Part shown: positions 24,186-35,832 of the stretch, in pieces
Numbering within the stretch: the first letter of the stretch is position 1
Layout of the letters: the number at the start of each line of letters is the position of its first letter
Source: Ephydatia muelleri
Lineage: Eukaryota > Porifera > Demospongiae > Spongillida > Spongillidae
DNA length: 64,000 bases
Direction of reading: 5' to 3'
Assembly (NCBI GenBank): GCA_013339895.1
Contig: JABACO010000013.1
Span: forward strand, 1,428,660-1,492,659
Made by a program: the position numbers and the translations under genes
Notes under the pieces: generated by a model
What the model saw: only the letters and a program-made list of their open reading frames with translations
Told to the model about the DNA's origin: nothing
The model's database searches: none

Positions 24186-24935
24186 ACTAGAAAATGTAGT
24201 ATAATTAGAATGCATAAAGTGCTCATTCATTATAGAAATCGTGGTCGAGCAAGTCCCGATTTCTTATGAATGAACACCAATATGCATGTGAATTTATAGC
24301 GGCATAAAGTACATAGGTCTCCCTTCGGAGTCATGTGTGAAACTGTGAAGTAAGTGACCAATTAATTTTATTTGACACTAGTAATTACTGTAAGTGCACG
24401 TCGTCGCTATAGCTAGCGCTTCGATCGTCAACGTGACCTCTTGCAGAACTTGAGCAATAGCGCACAACTGTGGTTATGCTCATTTTTGTAGTTCAGCCGA
24501 AGATTTAAACGTCACAGCAACGTGTTCGTCGCTTTGCCTACGCACGGTGAGATGAGACACTATGAAGGTGGTAAGGGCATGTTTACAGCTGGTATAGGGG
24601 TAATCCCAGTGGCAGCCAGCCTCACCTGATTGTACTCCACAGACGTTTGTCCGCAACTTCCATCTGCGAATTTAAAAAGCAGAGACCTAAACGCAATTGA
24701 TCTGTGTTCTCTGTATGAATGGTTGGCAAAGCTGTACAAAATATAAAGGATTTTCTGATGTCCCATTTTTGACATGTATAATGCTGCAGCTACAAGTTGT
24801 ATGGAAACATACACATTTGTTGTACTAAATCACCATCATATCTATTGACATGTAGCAATTTCAGGAGCATAAAAAAAAGTCATCACTCCACACACTGTAC
24901 CTTTTTCTTCTGTCATGCTTTTCATCTTCGCACAG

Positions 24936-25644
24936 CTGCAAATGGTGTGCTCATTGCCAAAACAAAGATGTGTTATCGTGTGGTATGTTGGGATTAGGAT
25001 TAAATGCACTCCTCCTATCCCTTAATGCACCAAATTTAGACATTCTGAACCTTACAGCGAGTCTGATATTCCAGGTACATCCTTATCAATCTACACCTAC
25101 ACTGGTCCTCTCAACCTGAGATGTTAGATATTTTTTTTTGTTTTTTTTTTGTTTTTTAATGATTTGTTTGTCCAGGTGCTCTTGAGCTTCTTCGAATTCA
25201 TAGCCATTGCTGCTCCTATGGCTAACTGTGATTGGTTTGGGGGTACAGAGTAAGTCATTTAGAAGACATGTGCATCCTCAGCTGGGGATAGGCATCTGAG
25301 AAGCTTGTAGAACATGATGCTTGGTATAAGGTGCTGTTGACACAGTTTGTATTGTGCTGTAATTCCTTCACTCATATTGTACGCAGGCCACATCATATTG
25401 TATGCAGGCCACATCATATTGTACGCAGGCCGGCACTTGCACAAGATGCACATACCTTATGTGCATATGCATGCATATGTAGGTGGTTTATGTGCTGATC
25501 GATGAATCTCAATCATGCCACTTGTGTTATCTGTTCACACTAACAGTCAAGGTGTTGGAGCTGGCATAACTATACAACCTGCCTATCTGTCGTCAGCTGC
25601 CCATCTAGAGCCAGTCTTTATGTATAAGGGTGAGGTGTGTACAG
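24936..25644 (+). CDS. Possible multi-exon gene fragment, unrecognised
   Basis: Three exons join in phase: 24936-24982 (ANGVLIAKTKMCYRV), 25176-25249 (VLLSFFEFIAIAAPMANCDW) and 25547-25644 (QGVGAGITIQPAYLSSAAHL, ending EVCTG). Splice sites are good (CACAG/GTATGT, TCCAG/GTAAGT, AACAG/GTAAGT). The hydrophobic SFFEFIAIAAPMA could be a buried or membrane helix. A later reading at about 26325-26437 (YEEIANLSEDEDMKENVAK, stop after IILRL) might be its last exon but does not match in phase. No family recognised. Confidence 0.35.
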
Positions 25645-26541
25645 GTAAGTTTGTTTTCGTTTGAGCCAAAGGGTATGTGAACGTAAGGTGTGTTTGCATG
25701 CAGTTAATAACTGCTTGGAGGATCAACAGGGTTGTTGACATAAACCACTATCTAATGAGATTCCATCACCAAGGGAATCTCATTAGCGGTGGGTTGTAGC
25801 GATCACTAGGAACACGAACACCTAGCCTAACATCACTATGAATCGGGCATATTTTCCCAATGTGGGATATGCAAATTGTCGCAATGTGGGAGTGTACATG
25901 ATTTGTGGCTATATACACTTAGTTACATGTAGTGGTCACAATTTGAATGCATGTATTTATCTCCTTCACTTCTGTTGCTTCTCCCTTGTATAGCATGCTA
26001 AGGGAGTATAAAGGTGGTCTGGAACAGCCTATTCTTAGGAATAGTATGTTATAGGATGTCTTTTGCACCCTAGTTTGCAGCTGTTAGTGATGTTAGTCAA
26101 TAGTGCAGTTGCATTGCTATAATAAGGCACTGAGCATGCACAGAAAGGTAGCAGGTGAATCACTACATGACGTTAATGCTATTAATGCAATTAAGATAGC
26201 AGGTAGTAGTGACATTGTAGCAAGTGTAAGGTATCATACTGTGGATACGTTAATGCATATTGCATATATTATTATGTGAGACTGTTCTGTTTCAGAGCTC
26301 CAACCATAGCATCCTTCTATTAGGGTGATCCAGGTATGAGGAGATTGCAAACTTATCAGAGGATGAGGATATGAAAGAGAATGTGGCCAAGGCAATGGAG
26401 GACTGGACGGTGTTGCCTATTATACTGAGGCTGTAAACAGCAATGTATGCTTGTTTATGATCTGGGAACGAGACTATTGCACAACTTCCATGGTACTGTA
26501 TGTCCTTTGCATGACAATCATATAAACAACAATCCGCCCAT

Positions 26542-26768
26542 GAAACAAGAAACTAAAAACATGAGAAAGTTGGTGGCATATAGGATTTGAAGGCAATAGT
26601 GGTGTAAAAAGCAAGGGTCTAACAATGTAGTAGTCCTATATTTAGCACTTCTGTAGGATATTATGTTATTCGTGTGCGGACTTGTTTCCTTGCTTTTTAC
26701 ACCACTGTTGCCTCAAATCTTATATACCGTCAACTTTCTCATAGATGTTTTTAGTTACTTGTTTATTC
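26542..26768. mobile_element. Foldback MITE before Ig exon 2
   Basis: Same family as 13822-14012: left arm AAACATGAGAAAGTTGGTGG with CATATAGGATTTGAAGGCAA, right arm the complement ending near 26765. The middle (CCTATATTTAGCAC) is shared with the copy at 17640-17770. Confidence 0.7.
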
Positions 26769-27029
26769 TGTTGGCTGACTGTTTTTATGCAATGATCTTT
26801 GCTCCTAGACTCAGTACCGTTGACGGAGTGACGATTACAGGTACCTGTGTACGATAATATACGTCCGCAACTTACAACAGGATGGAAGTTTCGGATATAC
26901 ATGCATGTTTTTTTTTCTTATATATGGACCGACATCTATAATCGAACCATACATTCAAGATTGATAGAATATGTCGTACGAGTGCATTAAAAATATTTCC
27001 TCTTTGGCAGGCTAATCAGTGATAAGATT

Positions 27030-27061
27030 CCCCCCCCCCCCCCCCCCCCCCCTCCCCCCCT
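27030..27061. repeat. Poly-C tract
   Basis: Run of about 30 C with one T interruption; a likely site of assembly length error. Confidence 0.9.
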
Positions 27062-27126
27062 CCTGCAACGCAGCGCGCATAATTCTGCATTGTTTCTAAA
27101 TGTTGTGAATTAAGCACGAGTATGCG

Positions 27127-28125
27127 GTGAGCTCCTTACCAAAGTAATTGGACATGATCAGCAGCTAACATTATTTGCTTGTGTCGGAGACACGGTTGAG
27201 TATATCTGCTCAGCAACTAGCACATGCACTTCAAGTGCGATTCTTAGACTGAACGGTAACGACTTTAGTGGTGTGACACTGTTTTATAAAATGGATACAA
27301 TCCCGTCACGAATGTCCGGACCCTACGCTGTCACGCTCGTGTCTAGCACTCCAGTTTTTACCGTTCGAGTTGTCGTTACTGCTACACTTGCTTTGAACGG
27401 TAGCAAAGTGACGTGCGAAGAAAGCAGCAATGGCGTAGCTTATACTCAAATTGGAAATGGATATTTCTATGTTCAAGGTTAGCCAGTTGATGCAGAGATC
27501 TATACATGATCTCTGGTTGATGCAATTAGCTTAGTTTGAAATAAATAAAGGTTTTCAGCTGTAATACTTTTTTTTAACAGCGAATTTTAAAAGAAAGGAA
27601 CCGGGGTCCAGAAGCTATCAGTAAAATTGGATAAAATATGGATAAAATAATGGATAAAAATGTTTGACCTTTCACAGAGTCAAGACGCTGCATTTTGGCT
27701 GCAACAATATTCAAAGGAGTTGTAGAGCATCTTAAGGAGAATAGCCTCCATGAAACGTTGAGCTTTGGTAAGCAATGGTAGCGCTTTTGTCCGCGTGTGT
27801 GAAGATACGCATCTAAAAAATGAGTGGATGCATACCGGTATCTTCACACGCGCTACCATTGCTTACCAAAGCCCAACTTTTCATGGAGGCTATTCTCCTT
27901 AAGATGCTCTACAACTCCTTTGAATATTGTTGCAGCCAAAAAGCAGCGTCTTGACTCTGTGAAAGGTCAAACATTTTTATCCATTAATTAATGTTTATCC
28001 AATTTTATAACTTCTGGGAATATACCAAGCATGCATGGTCCAGAATTGGTCAATGTGATTTTTTTTTTTTTTAAAAGGAACGAATTATGATGGGGAAAGC
28101 TGAGGGGTGCAAAAAGCAAGAAAAC

Positions 28126-28169
<44 letters not shown>

Positions 28170-29281
28170 CAACCACATGCACAGCTCCTCCTAGACCTCC
28201 AAACATTACCACACGGAGTATGGGTGAAGGCTGGATGACAGTGGCCTTAATCCAGTCCATCAATGGAGGTGTTCCATCTCTCTTCATTGTTACCATCAAC
28301 AGAACTATGTCCATCAGTGTAACTGCCATTAATGGTACTGCAATGGTCAACCTCACTGGTCTGTCAGACTGCAAGGCACCGTATGAGATTTCAGTAACTG
28401 CACTGAATTGTGCTGGTAATGCCAGTGATACGATATGGAGCCAGTTGTTATGTAAGCACATCTTTACATGCATGCAGTCTTAGCAATACCATTAGACAAA
28501 GGAACATTGAGAAATGATGAATGTGTACACTATCCCATAACCACTAGTGTTTTAATGCCCATTGCCAAGTTATTTATGCATGTTTTCATCATGACTCCAG
28601 AATAATCTCACCTCCTCTGTGTCACCTTACACACATTCTAACTCATTCTACAATATATTTCCTCTATGGTCAAAGCATATGTAGGAATAATATACGTGCA
28701 TAATGTAAGAAATGTAGTTTACATAAAGTTACATAACTGCACATTATAAAACTGATATTTCAATGTAGATTACCATGAGTTGCTAGTGCTAAAAGATACT
28801 TCCTACATGGATAGAATCTTGTCTTCAATTTCACCCACTGTTCCAACAAGTGAAGGCATTCCATCAACATTGATACCCACACCAACACCATACAGCAGTG
28901 AACATGGTGTAGCTTCTCAGCATTTCGCTGTACAAGTGGCAGGTCTAGTCTCTGTATGTCACATTGAAGTTCATGATGCATCAAATCTTCCTCAGATAAA
29001 CTTTCACTGACCTCAATCACCATTGCATCAACGACAACAGCAGTGACCATTTTGTTCTTAGTAGTATTTGCAATAATTACTCTAATTGCTGTCTACCTAT
29101 GGTACAAATCAAGAGTCTCACTCAACCACCAAATAACTAGCACTTCTGTCTATGAAGAAGTTGCCTCACAGCAAAAAAAAAACAGGAAGAACGGATTGAG
29201 GTGCATTCAAATGAAGCTTACCAGAAGCCCACCACTACTAGATTGAAAGTCAAAATAGCATATGTGCAAGTCCAACATTAG
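27127..29281 (+). CDS. Ig-FN3 transmembrane receptor with tyrosine-motif tail
   Basis: Exons: about 27127-27476 (Ig-like: FACVGDTVEYICSAT to NGSKVTCEESSNGVAYTQIG), 28185-28451 (FN3: APPRPPNITTRSMGEG to DCKAPYEISVTALNCAGNAS), 28769-28942 (Ser/Thr/Pro stalk) and 29041-29281 (membrane helix ILFLVVFAIITLIAVYLW plus cytoplasmic tail). All internal introns are phase 1. The tail has two candidate phosphotyrosine sites, VYEEV and NEAYQ. The second needs a one-base correction in an A10 run at about 29170; as written the frame stops at 29246. No signal-peptide exon lies near it, so the 5' end may be the exon at 12693. It resembles orphan adhesion/immune-type receptors of invertebrates. Ligand unknown. 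Confidence 0.6.
27607..28017. mobile_element. Foldback element in receptor intron (about 410 bp)
   Basis: Arms pair from CAGAAG...AAAATTGGATAAA on the left with TTATCCAATTTTATAACTTC on the right. The inner arm GAGCATCTTAAGGAGAATAG pairs with CTATTCTCCTTAAGATGCTC. The loop is about 60 bases. No ORF. Confidence 0.75.
28130..28168. repeat. Poly-T tract next to FN3 acceptor
   Basis: About 36 T in a row ending 17 bases before the acceptor at 28184. It may serve as an extreme polypyrimidine tract. Confidence 0.85.
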
Positions 29282-29301
29282 CCATCCATTAAATATATCT
29301 A

Positions 29302-29389
<88 letters not shown>
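29302..29389. repeat. CA microsatellite downstream of receptor
   Basis: (CA)n of about 86 bases, 20 bases after the predicted receptor stop. Confidence 0.95.
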
Positions 29390-29391
<2 letters not shown>

Positions 29392-29757
29392 TGTGCACAA
29401 TACAGATTCGAGTCCTGTTGAGCTCCCATAAATCAAATGCTTTAAACCGGAATGAAGAGTATAAATTGTAATTATGTGTATATCATTTTACACTTATGTG
29501 ATGTCTCGTGCAAGGGGTGCAACAGATCCCACACACCTCATTGAATGCAATATCAAATGGACCCATCTCACAATCAACAGAAAGGAAAAGGATTAACAGA
29601 AAGGAAAAGGATTAACGAATAGTTTGCAAAGTACAAATAAAGTGATTAGTGATCCCGTTGCTACACAAAAACTGCTTGCGCCAATGGATAATTGTAACGG
29701 CATTGGTCTATAAACGTAAACATGCGCGTTGCTATAGTCTAATAAATCACTGTCACC

Positions 29758-29862
29758 TTCGGGATCTACGTGATTTAGAATACCCTCGGGCCCTTAGTAG
29801 CGCCCTCGGGACGCTAGAGCCCAGGGCCCTTGGGTATTCTAAATCACGTAGATCCCTCGGTT
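29758..29862. repeat. Small inverted repeat (hairpin)
   Basis: GGGATCTACGTGATTTAGAA pairs with TTCTAAATCACGTAGATCCC around a GC-rich centre that is itself inverted (CCCTCGGGCCCTTAG and mirror). Confidence 0.7.
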
Positions 29863-30203
29863 CCAGTATCTAACTATTATGTAGCTAGTAGTCTCGTACC
29901 CAGACCCACATCACAGCTGTACATCACCGCTACGCGCGAGTAGTGGGTGTACAAATTTCTGCCCAGTTATTGCACAATACTTACATTCCAACGTCGGGAG
30001 GAATGCAATAATATTATCTTCAGCAAGAATGTTAATCGTTTAATTAGAAACGTGTGTCATGGATAATTGCAAGCTGTGTGGTGCAAATACATTGTTGGAG
30101 AAAAAGAGCCGCTCCCTTCTCAGTGCAGTATCTTCCCATATTAAGGAAGCAATCACCAGTACGCTTAGCAACGAACGTGACTTGGATAGCCGTTAAACTG
30201 ATA

Positions 30204-30327
30204 TAGTCTCGTACCCAGACCCTGATTTCCCACAGCTGCGGATGGATTACATCACCGCTACCTCTTTCACGTAGCGGTGATGTAACCATCCGCAGCTGTG
30301 GAAAATCAGGGTCTGGGTACGAGACTA
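30204..30327. mobile_element. 124-bp foldback MITE with 9-bp target duplication
   Basis: Perfect long hairpin from TAGTCTCGTACCCAGACCC to its complement, with the centre at CTACCTCTTTCACGTAG. Flanked by AAACTGATA at 30195-30203 and 30328-30336. A 9-base duplication suggests mobilisation by a Mutator-type transposase. Same termini as the outer element. Confidence 0.75.
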
Positions 30328-30356
30328 AAACTGATAAGGGGAGATACGACTATAAC

Positions 30357-31234
30357 ATAGATTATTTAGGGAGGGATTGGAAGCATGTCACGTGAGCGCA
30401 TGGTTCTATAGCAGACACTCCGTGATACGGTTGTTCACACCTTCAATTTTGACAAAAAGAGGCGGAATTCTGGTTCTAGCGATCTACTACTTGTAAGCGT
30501 TTTATCATTTCTTCTACATAACCTCGAAAGCAGTGAGAGTTTTGCCATCCTTTTTGTTGGTGTTCAAGTATCATTTACACGATAAGCGGCGTATTTTCAA
30601 ACCTTGCAGCACTACTATCCCTCCAAGTCCTTAACAGTTTGAGATACGCGTTTTTTTTGAAGTTGTTCTTGTTAGGTTAATGATTTCTGCGTGCCATGAT
30701 GTATTTTTTATTATTGGGTGACCTTCCGTTGATGTAAAACACATAGTTGAACCTTCAGAAGGTGTCGCGAGAAGTTGCGAGGAGTCAATTCACTACTATC
30801 CCGTGATCTCAGCCATCCTATACGTCTGTTTGTTTTAAAAGATATGTTCGTGTAGCGTGGTCTACGCTGCGTACCACTGTGTAATTAGTTTTTAAGATAA
30901 TGCTTCAGTTTTGATGGTGCGTAGTTTTGTATTTGTAGCATTGATACGCGTACTTTGACGTTTTCTTCTCTCGATGACCACGACATCAAACTTTGTGCCG
31001 TTTCAATAGCGCACCTAGCCTTTGGACTGTTAATCTTAAAGTCTTCATCGTTTAAGACGCACTCAAAGCCACGAAGGATACGGTCACAGGGATTCATGGT
31101 TTCAAAGCCACACGCGTATTACACCTTAATAACCCTGAATAAGCTACTTCCGGTATGCTTCCGCCGTATCGAGGAGTGTAGGTGTTACATTGTGTTAATT
31201 GGCCTAGCTTCCAATCCCTCCCTAAATAATCTAT
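30357..31234. mobile_element. 878-bp Mutator-like non-autonomous element
   Basis: 28-base inverted ends ATAGATTATTTAGGGAGGGA plus TTGGAAGC at both sides, flanked by the 9-base direct repeat GACTATAAC (30348-30356 and 31235-31243). Internal frames (minus 30885-31097; plus 30955-31236) are short and not recognised as transposase. It is inserted in the helicase fragment. Confidence 0.75.
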
Positions 31235-31979
31235 GACTATAACGATGCTTCGCTTTGTGCTATTCCTCGATAGCTCGTCAAATACCCATGGCAGAACGCC
31301 GTAACAAAGAGACTTCCCGTACCCATGTTGGTAAGCTTACGAACGTGTCCCGACCACGGACCACGTCTTCGATGACTCGGAACTGTTCGTCCTTAACTTT
31401 GACATGCCCCATTCGTTCACCCGCCGACTGAATCGCACGTTTTACCTGTACATCATCCATCTCTAGCCTTACCGCCATAACTGATAACAGATAACTTCGA
31501 TTGATAACTAGAGTATGCATACCTCAAATCTGATTGGTCGCTCCAACATTCCGGCGCAACTGGACAGAAATTTGTACAGGAGGACACCAGTCACGTAGCG
31601 GTGATGTAATCCATCCGCAGCTGCGATGTGGGTCTGGGTACGAGACTACTACAGTATGTAGCTAGGCGTTGCGCACCTAGAGCAAATGAGGCATAAATCA
31701 CGGGGCGGGGATTAAGCAAGGCTATATTACATAATTAGCTACAAGTGTGCGAAACGATCCCAAAGAGACTTATGAGGCGTCCAACCATAACATGCATGCG
31801 CAGAGGTTTGCACCACTTGTCATGAATTAGCAGATGTTCGACACCTGCAGCATAGATACATGTAGTAAACTGGTGAAAAGGTAGACCTACAAGACGGTCA
31901 AGGCATATCCCCTCAAAGCCAAATTTTATGCACACAACTTTCCTCGATGCCCTTACACTTGTCTGTGAATGCTTTGGCG

Positions 31980-32100
31980 TCAGAGGAAGAGATGTGACCA
32001 ATCCCCCCCCCCTCCCCCAATCTTGAAATGGGTGGATTACATCACCATTACACCTAGCGGTGATGTAATCTGCACACAGCTGCATAATGTACGAGACTGG
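31980..32100. mobile_element. Degenerate MITE copy of the TAGTCTCG family
   Basis: GGATTACATCACC...AGCGGTGATGTAATC palindrome followed by CAGCTGCATAATGTACGAGACT, matching the inner arm and terminus of 30204-30327. Confidence 0.5.
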
Positions 32101-32239
32101 TCAGGAAGGGGAACGTGTGTAATCAACTGGGTGCCCTAGCTTTTGCAAGAGTTGCTGTTGTCACCACAGCTATGCATACAGCATTTCTCATCCCACAGGA
32201 TTTTTCCTTGTGTTTTTGCAAACAAGGACAGAAACAGAC

Positions 32240-32315
32240 ACACACAAAGAAACAGACACACACAAAGAAACAGACACACACAAAGAAACAGACACACACA
32301 AGAGGGACAAAACAG
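32240..32315. repeat. 18-bp tandem repeat
   Basis: Four copies of AAACAGACACACACAAAG, just downstream of the Roc-COR gene stop. Confidence 0.85.
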
Positions 32316-32352
32316 ACACACATGCAGGTATAAAAAAAATGCAAAAGCACAA

Positions 32353-35200
32353 TTAAGTGGAATACTTCTGTTGTAGACTATATGCTAAGTGGTGTTGACC
32401 AACAGCTGATGATCGTAGAGCCATAATAACCATGTCCCACGTGCGCAAGGCAGGGGGACAGGACCATAATGCAAACACTCTCTCATATGCAGCAGTGAGA
32501 TTACTGGCTCCCACACCATCCAGAACCTCAGTAGACAAGCCTAGCTGAATGCCTACAGCTCTCCATAGTGCAGGGATTTTAGCTGCTACATCGTTCAAAA
32601 AGTCCACCAGCGTCACCGCTGAAGTATCAAAGCAGAATGAGAATGGATGATACACACTCACTCACACATCCAGACACACATACTGGGTGTCCATAAATGA
32701 TGTTAAGGTTATTATTACCTCATTTAATAATTTTAACCATACTAAATGTACTTAAAATGATAATAGGTAAAGCAAATTATTTTTTGCAAAGATTCAAGAT
32801 ACATAATGTTCAGTGAATTGCTAATAATAAATTGCATTCGTTCATCTTGAATATTTGGTCACGATTTCAATTGATTTTAGAGGGACCTTGAAATTAGTTA
32901 AACTGCATATCATTATATAAATTTCTTTACACCAATATTATTTCACATTTATCAGCTAGTTAACTGATGATAGTACGGAGAAATCACTATTTTGCAAAAA
33001 CCCGGTAGTAAAGTTTGCATCAGACAGTACCTTTGAAAGGAGGTGAGAAAGAAGGTTGCTCAACCTGTAGAGCAATTATAATAATAAATGAGGATCACGA
33101 ATGAAGATTAAAATAACTATCCCTCACATGAAGCCACATAAGTTCTGCTGCAATCAGCGCCCTGTTGGTCTGCCCACACGTGATCACACTTTCTCTCCTG
33201 TCCTCAGCAAAGAACACTGTGTGTAGGGGTGACGTGTTGCTACTGTCTCCACAGTGACAGTAAAAGCCAAGCCTGTGCTTCACTCCGTGGTGGTTCATGC
33301 CCAGAAGTTCACACACTTTCAAAATGGCATCCTCCAGCTCTTGACACACCTGCTCACATGCCACCTTTACACTACCCATACGCACGAGCTGTGGAATGAA
33401 CCACACTTCATAGTACTTAGGCCAGCACATCAATTTGACCTGATCACTACTCTTCCCTGCTATGAAGATGAGCATATTCCTGTTGCAGGGACAGTCCACG
33501 AGGCTCCATTTGGAGATGAGCTGTGCTATGAGGTTGCCAGTGAATGCAGTGGAGTGGTATCCACAACTAAGCTGCACTAGGAGGGGGGAGGGAGAGGAGG
33601 AGTCCAACAGCTCACAAGATGGCGGCTCCAGCTTCACAGAGGGCAGAACACAGGGCATGAAGTACCTATCTTTAGTTGAGATTTCCACTACAACATGTCT
33701 ATGCTGAAGAAGAGCGACCAGCTGGGAAGCTGTCAGAGTTTGGCAAGAATCAGGGATGACCCCATAAGCCCTTTCCACATCTCTCAAGGAGAAAATGCCC
33801 TTCTTTCGAAAAGTATCCACTAGTGGCCTGCTGAGAGCTCGATTCTCAAATGAAAAGGTGTCTTTGATTAATGCTGTAGTCCCATCAAACACAACTTGGA
33901 TATCGTTGATTACAATGTCCTTGAGTTCATTGCATGAAGGGAAGTGCATGATGAAACCCACATTGTGGAAGACTTCGAGAGCCTTGGGTAGGTCAAGTAA
34001 GCCAAGATCTACTGCCAACTCCTGGCACTCGGACAATTGTAAAATGGGCTTTTTTGATCTTCGAAGAGAACTGTACAAAGCTAGCCACAAATGAGGCATT
34101 GAAAAAGGCTTGAGTTGCTTGCGTATGATGTCCTCTATGAAGGCACGTAGTTGATCGAACCTTTCGTCATGATCCTCCTTGTTGTCAACCTCAAATACCA
34201 GCATGTCTTTCTCTACTGCCACTATGGGACAATCTCTCTCTAGCTCCACCGAGACCAACTGATCAACCTCCCTTGTTGACAATTTCCCATCTTTGGATGA
34301 ACGCCTGTTGGTACCAACAAGGATAGTTGGAGATGAACACTCTAAGTATTTTCCCACAGTAGTGGAAATTTGTTTGGATGAAGCTATGGTTGAAAGCGAA
34401 AGGATTAGTGTGTCTTCAGTGGTCATAATGGTTGTATACAGATTTGAATTGCAATCTGAGTTGGACTGATAGATCAATGTGCGCTGGTCTTTCAGGTTTT
34501 TAGTTGCATTGAAAACTATCACAGGGAAAGCAGGTCCATTGATAAGGACTGAAAGGGTTTCGTGAAATTCTGGTTGGCTTCCGACATCAATCATGTTGAG
34601 AAAAATCACCACATTGCGGCTGGTGCTCCCTCGTGTGACCTCTTTGAGACCTATGACAAGACTTACACCTTGATCAAAGGGTCTGGGGTACAGTACACTC
34701 ACCTGTCAGTATGTTGGCACTGCTTAGCTGGCTTGAGCAGCAGTCAGCTTGACACGGGGGATCATTGAGAACTCTCCATTCTCCCTCTCCATTTATCATA
34801 ACCAATTTCGAGTCTACCTTCTTGATGAGAACAGTTTCAGCTAGTTCAGAACAGGGTGTGCACACCCTGTTGTCAGAGCTGGGTGGGTATGACTCAGAGC
34901 TGGGTGGGTGTGGCTCAGAGCTGGGTGGGTGTGGCTCGGAGCTGGGTGGGTGTGGCTCAGAGCTGGGTGAGTGTGACTCAGAGCTGGGTGGGTGTGGCTC
35001 GGAGCTGAGTGGGTGTGGCTCAGAGCTGGGTGGGTTTGGCCCTGAATTACAAATGGCTGACCCTAGCTCCGAGCTAAGCAGGGGTGACCCTTCAGTTACA
35101 CCACCAATGAGGTTTCTCATGAGCGATGATTTCCCGGCATGAGGTGGACCAATCAGAAGCATGCTCACAAGGTGCATTTGTTCTTGTTGTTGGAAACAAT
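32353..35200 (-). CDS. Roc-COR-Death domain protein (ROCO family)
   Basis: Exons on the minus strand: 35200-34703, 34650-33128, 33064-33031 and 32618-32353, all in phase; the 52-base intron 34702-34651 is very short. The GTPase-like Roc domain has the P-loop GPPHAGKS in the first exon and switch [12 protein letters not shown] at the start of the second. The usual TKxD-type motif is replaced by [17 protein letters not shown] segment follows ([20 protein letters not shown], later [13 protein letters not shown]). The last exon is a Death domain ([19 protein letters not shown], ending [11 protein letters not shown]). ROCO proteins are GTP-regulated signalling scaffolds, and C-terminal Death domains link them to apoptosis or innate-immune platforms. 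No kinase domain is seen. The Roc domain carries an expanded repeat between P-loop and switch. The first exon starts at an acceptor, so further exons lie upstream. Confidence 0.75.
34868..35042 (-). repeat. 21-bp coding minisatellite inside the Roc domain
   Basis: About nine copies of a 21-base unit encoding SSEPHPP between the P-loop and the WRVLND segment. The related fragment at 47413-47691 has ordinary sequence at this place (TFPLGYQAVHLVTTQDVFNF), so the repeat has replaced or expanded part of the domain. Confidence 0.75.
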
Positions 35201-35209
35201 CTGTTGACA

Positions 35210-35315
35210 TGTAAGGGATGTAAGGGATGAGGGATGTAAGGGATGTAAGGGATGTAAGGGATGAGGGATGAGGGATGTAAGGGATGAGGGATGAGGGATG
35301 TAAGGGATGAGGGAT
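35210..35315. repeat. GGATGTAAG/GGATGAG short tandem repeat
   Basis: Irregular 7-9 base tandem units in the intron just upstream of the Roc exon. Confidence 0.85.
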
Positions 35316-35832
35316 AACACAAGGGGGGGACAGAAATGTGTGAAGTTAATGGCAATTATTCGCTTCAACCTTGACCACAAAATACAGCTCGTTTGTTGAC
35401 TTACTACAAAACAAAGACATGCCACATAAGACAAAAACAAATGTTTTAGTGCCCCCCAAAAATATGTTGCATGCTTCCATACCACTGACTTCTTTTTCCT
35501 CCTCCTGGTTGGCAAAGAAAAAGAAGCATAACGTAAAATGTGAGGTGCATGTACTGATAAGCATAAATAATTTAATCCTGGGGATGAATATGCTTCTGGA
35601 GCCAACCATTCAGAATGTGCCACAAATAAAGGCATGTTATTCATTATTGGAGACATGTTTGTCACACCACCCACCAAACAGGTGCCCCACCCCCCACCCC
35701 ACCTTCCCCCCTTCTCCTTAGGGAATCTAGTTACAGAAGAATAATCCTCCTGATGACCTTATTTGCCTACATTTACATAACAGCTGCTCAGGGGAAGAAG
35801 AGAGTGCATCTGTGCTCACCTCTGTGTGGTAC

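Larger units (their letters stand above)
30040..31470 (-). pseudogene. RecQ-like helicase fragment, interrupted by two insertions
   Basis: Minus strand from about 31460. It begins with a helical lead (MDDVQVKRAIQSAGER) and the RecQ-type motif 0/I region DEQFRVIEDVVRGRDTFVSL, followed by the Walker A site GYGKS, which is readable only after one base is skipped near 31312. Next comes SLCYGVLPWVFDEL and then motif Ia SPLIS. Two elements, 30357-31234 and 30204-30327, sit in the Ia region; when both are skipped the reading SPLIS-LTAIQ continues to about 30050. The DExH box and later motifs are not seen. Short RecQ-like ORFs are common in some invertebrate genomes. It cannot be functional as it stands. 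Confidence 0.6.
29889..31648. mobile_element. Long-TIR element carrying a RecQ-like helicase fragment
   Basis: Ends TAGTCTCGTACCCAGACC and its complement. The similarity extends inward about 110 bases and includes TACATCACCGCTACG and TGTACAAATTTCTG. Eleven-base direct repeats TATGTAGCTAG lie at 29878-29888 and 31655-31665; the right one is 6 bases beyond the TIR, so the exact edge is uncertain. The cargo is the broken helicase on the minus strand plus two later insertions. Confidence 0.55.
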
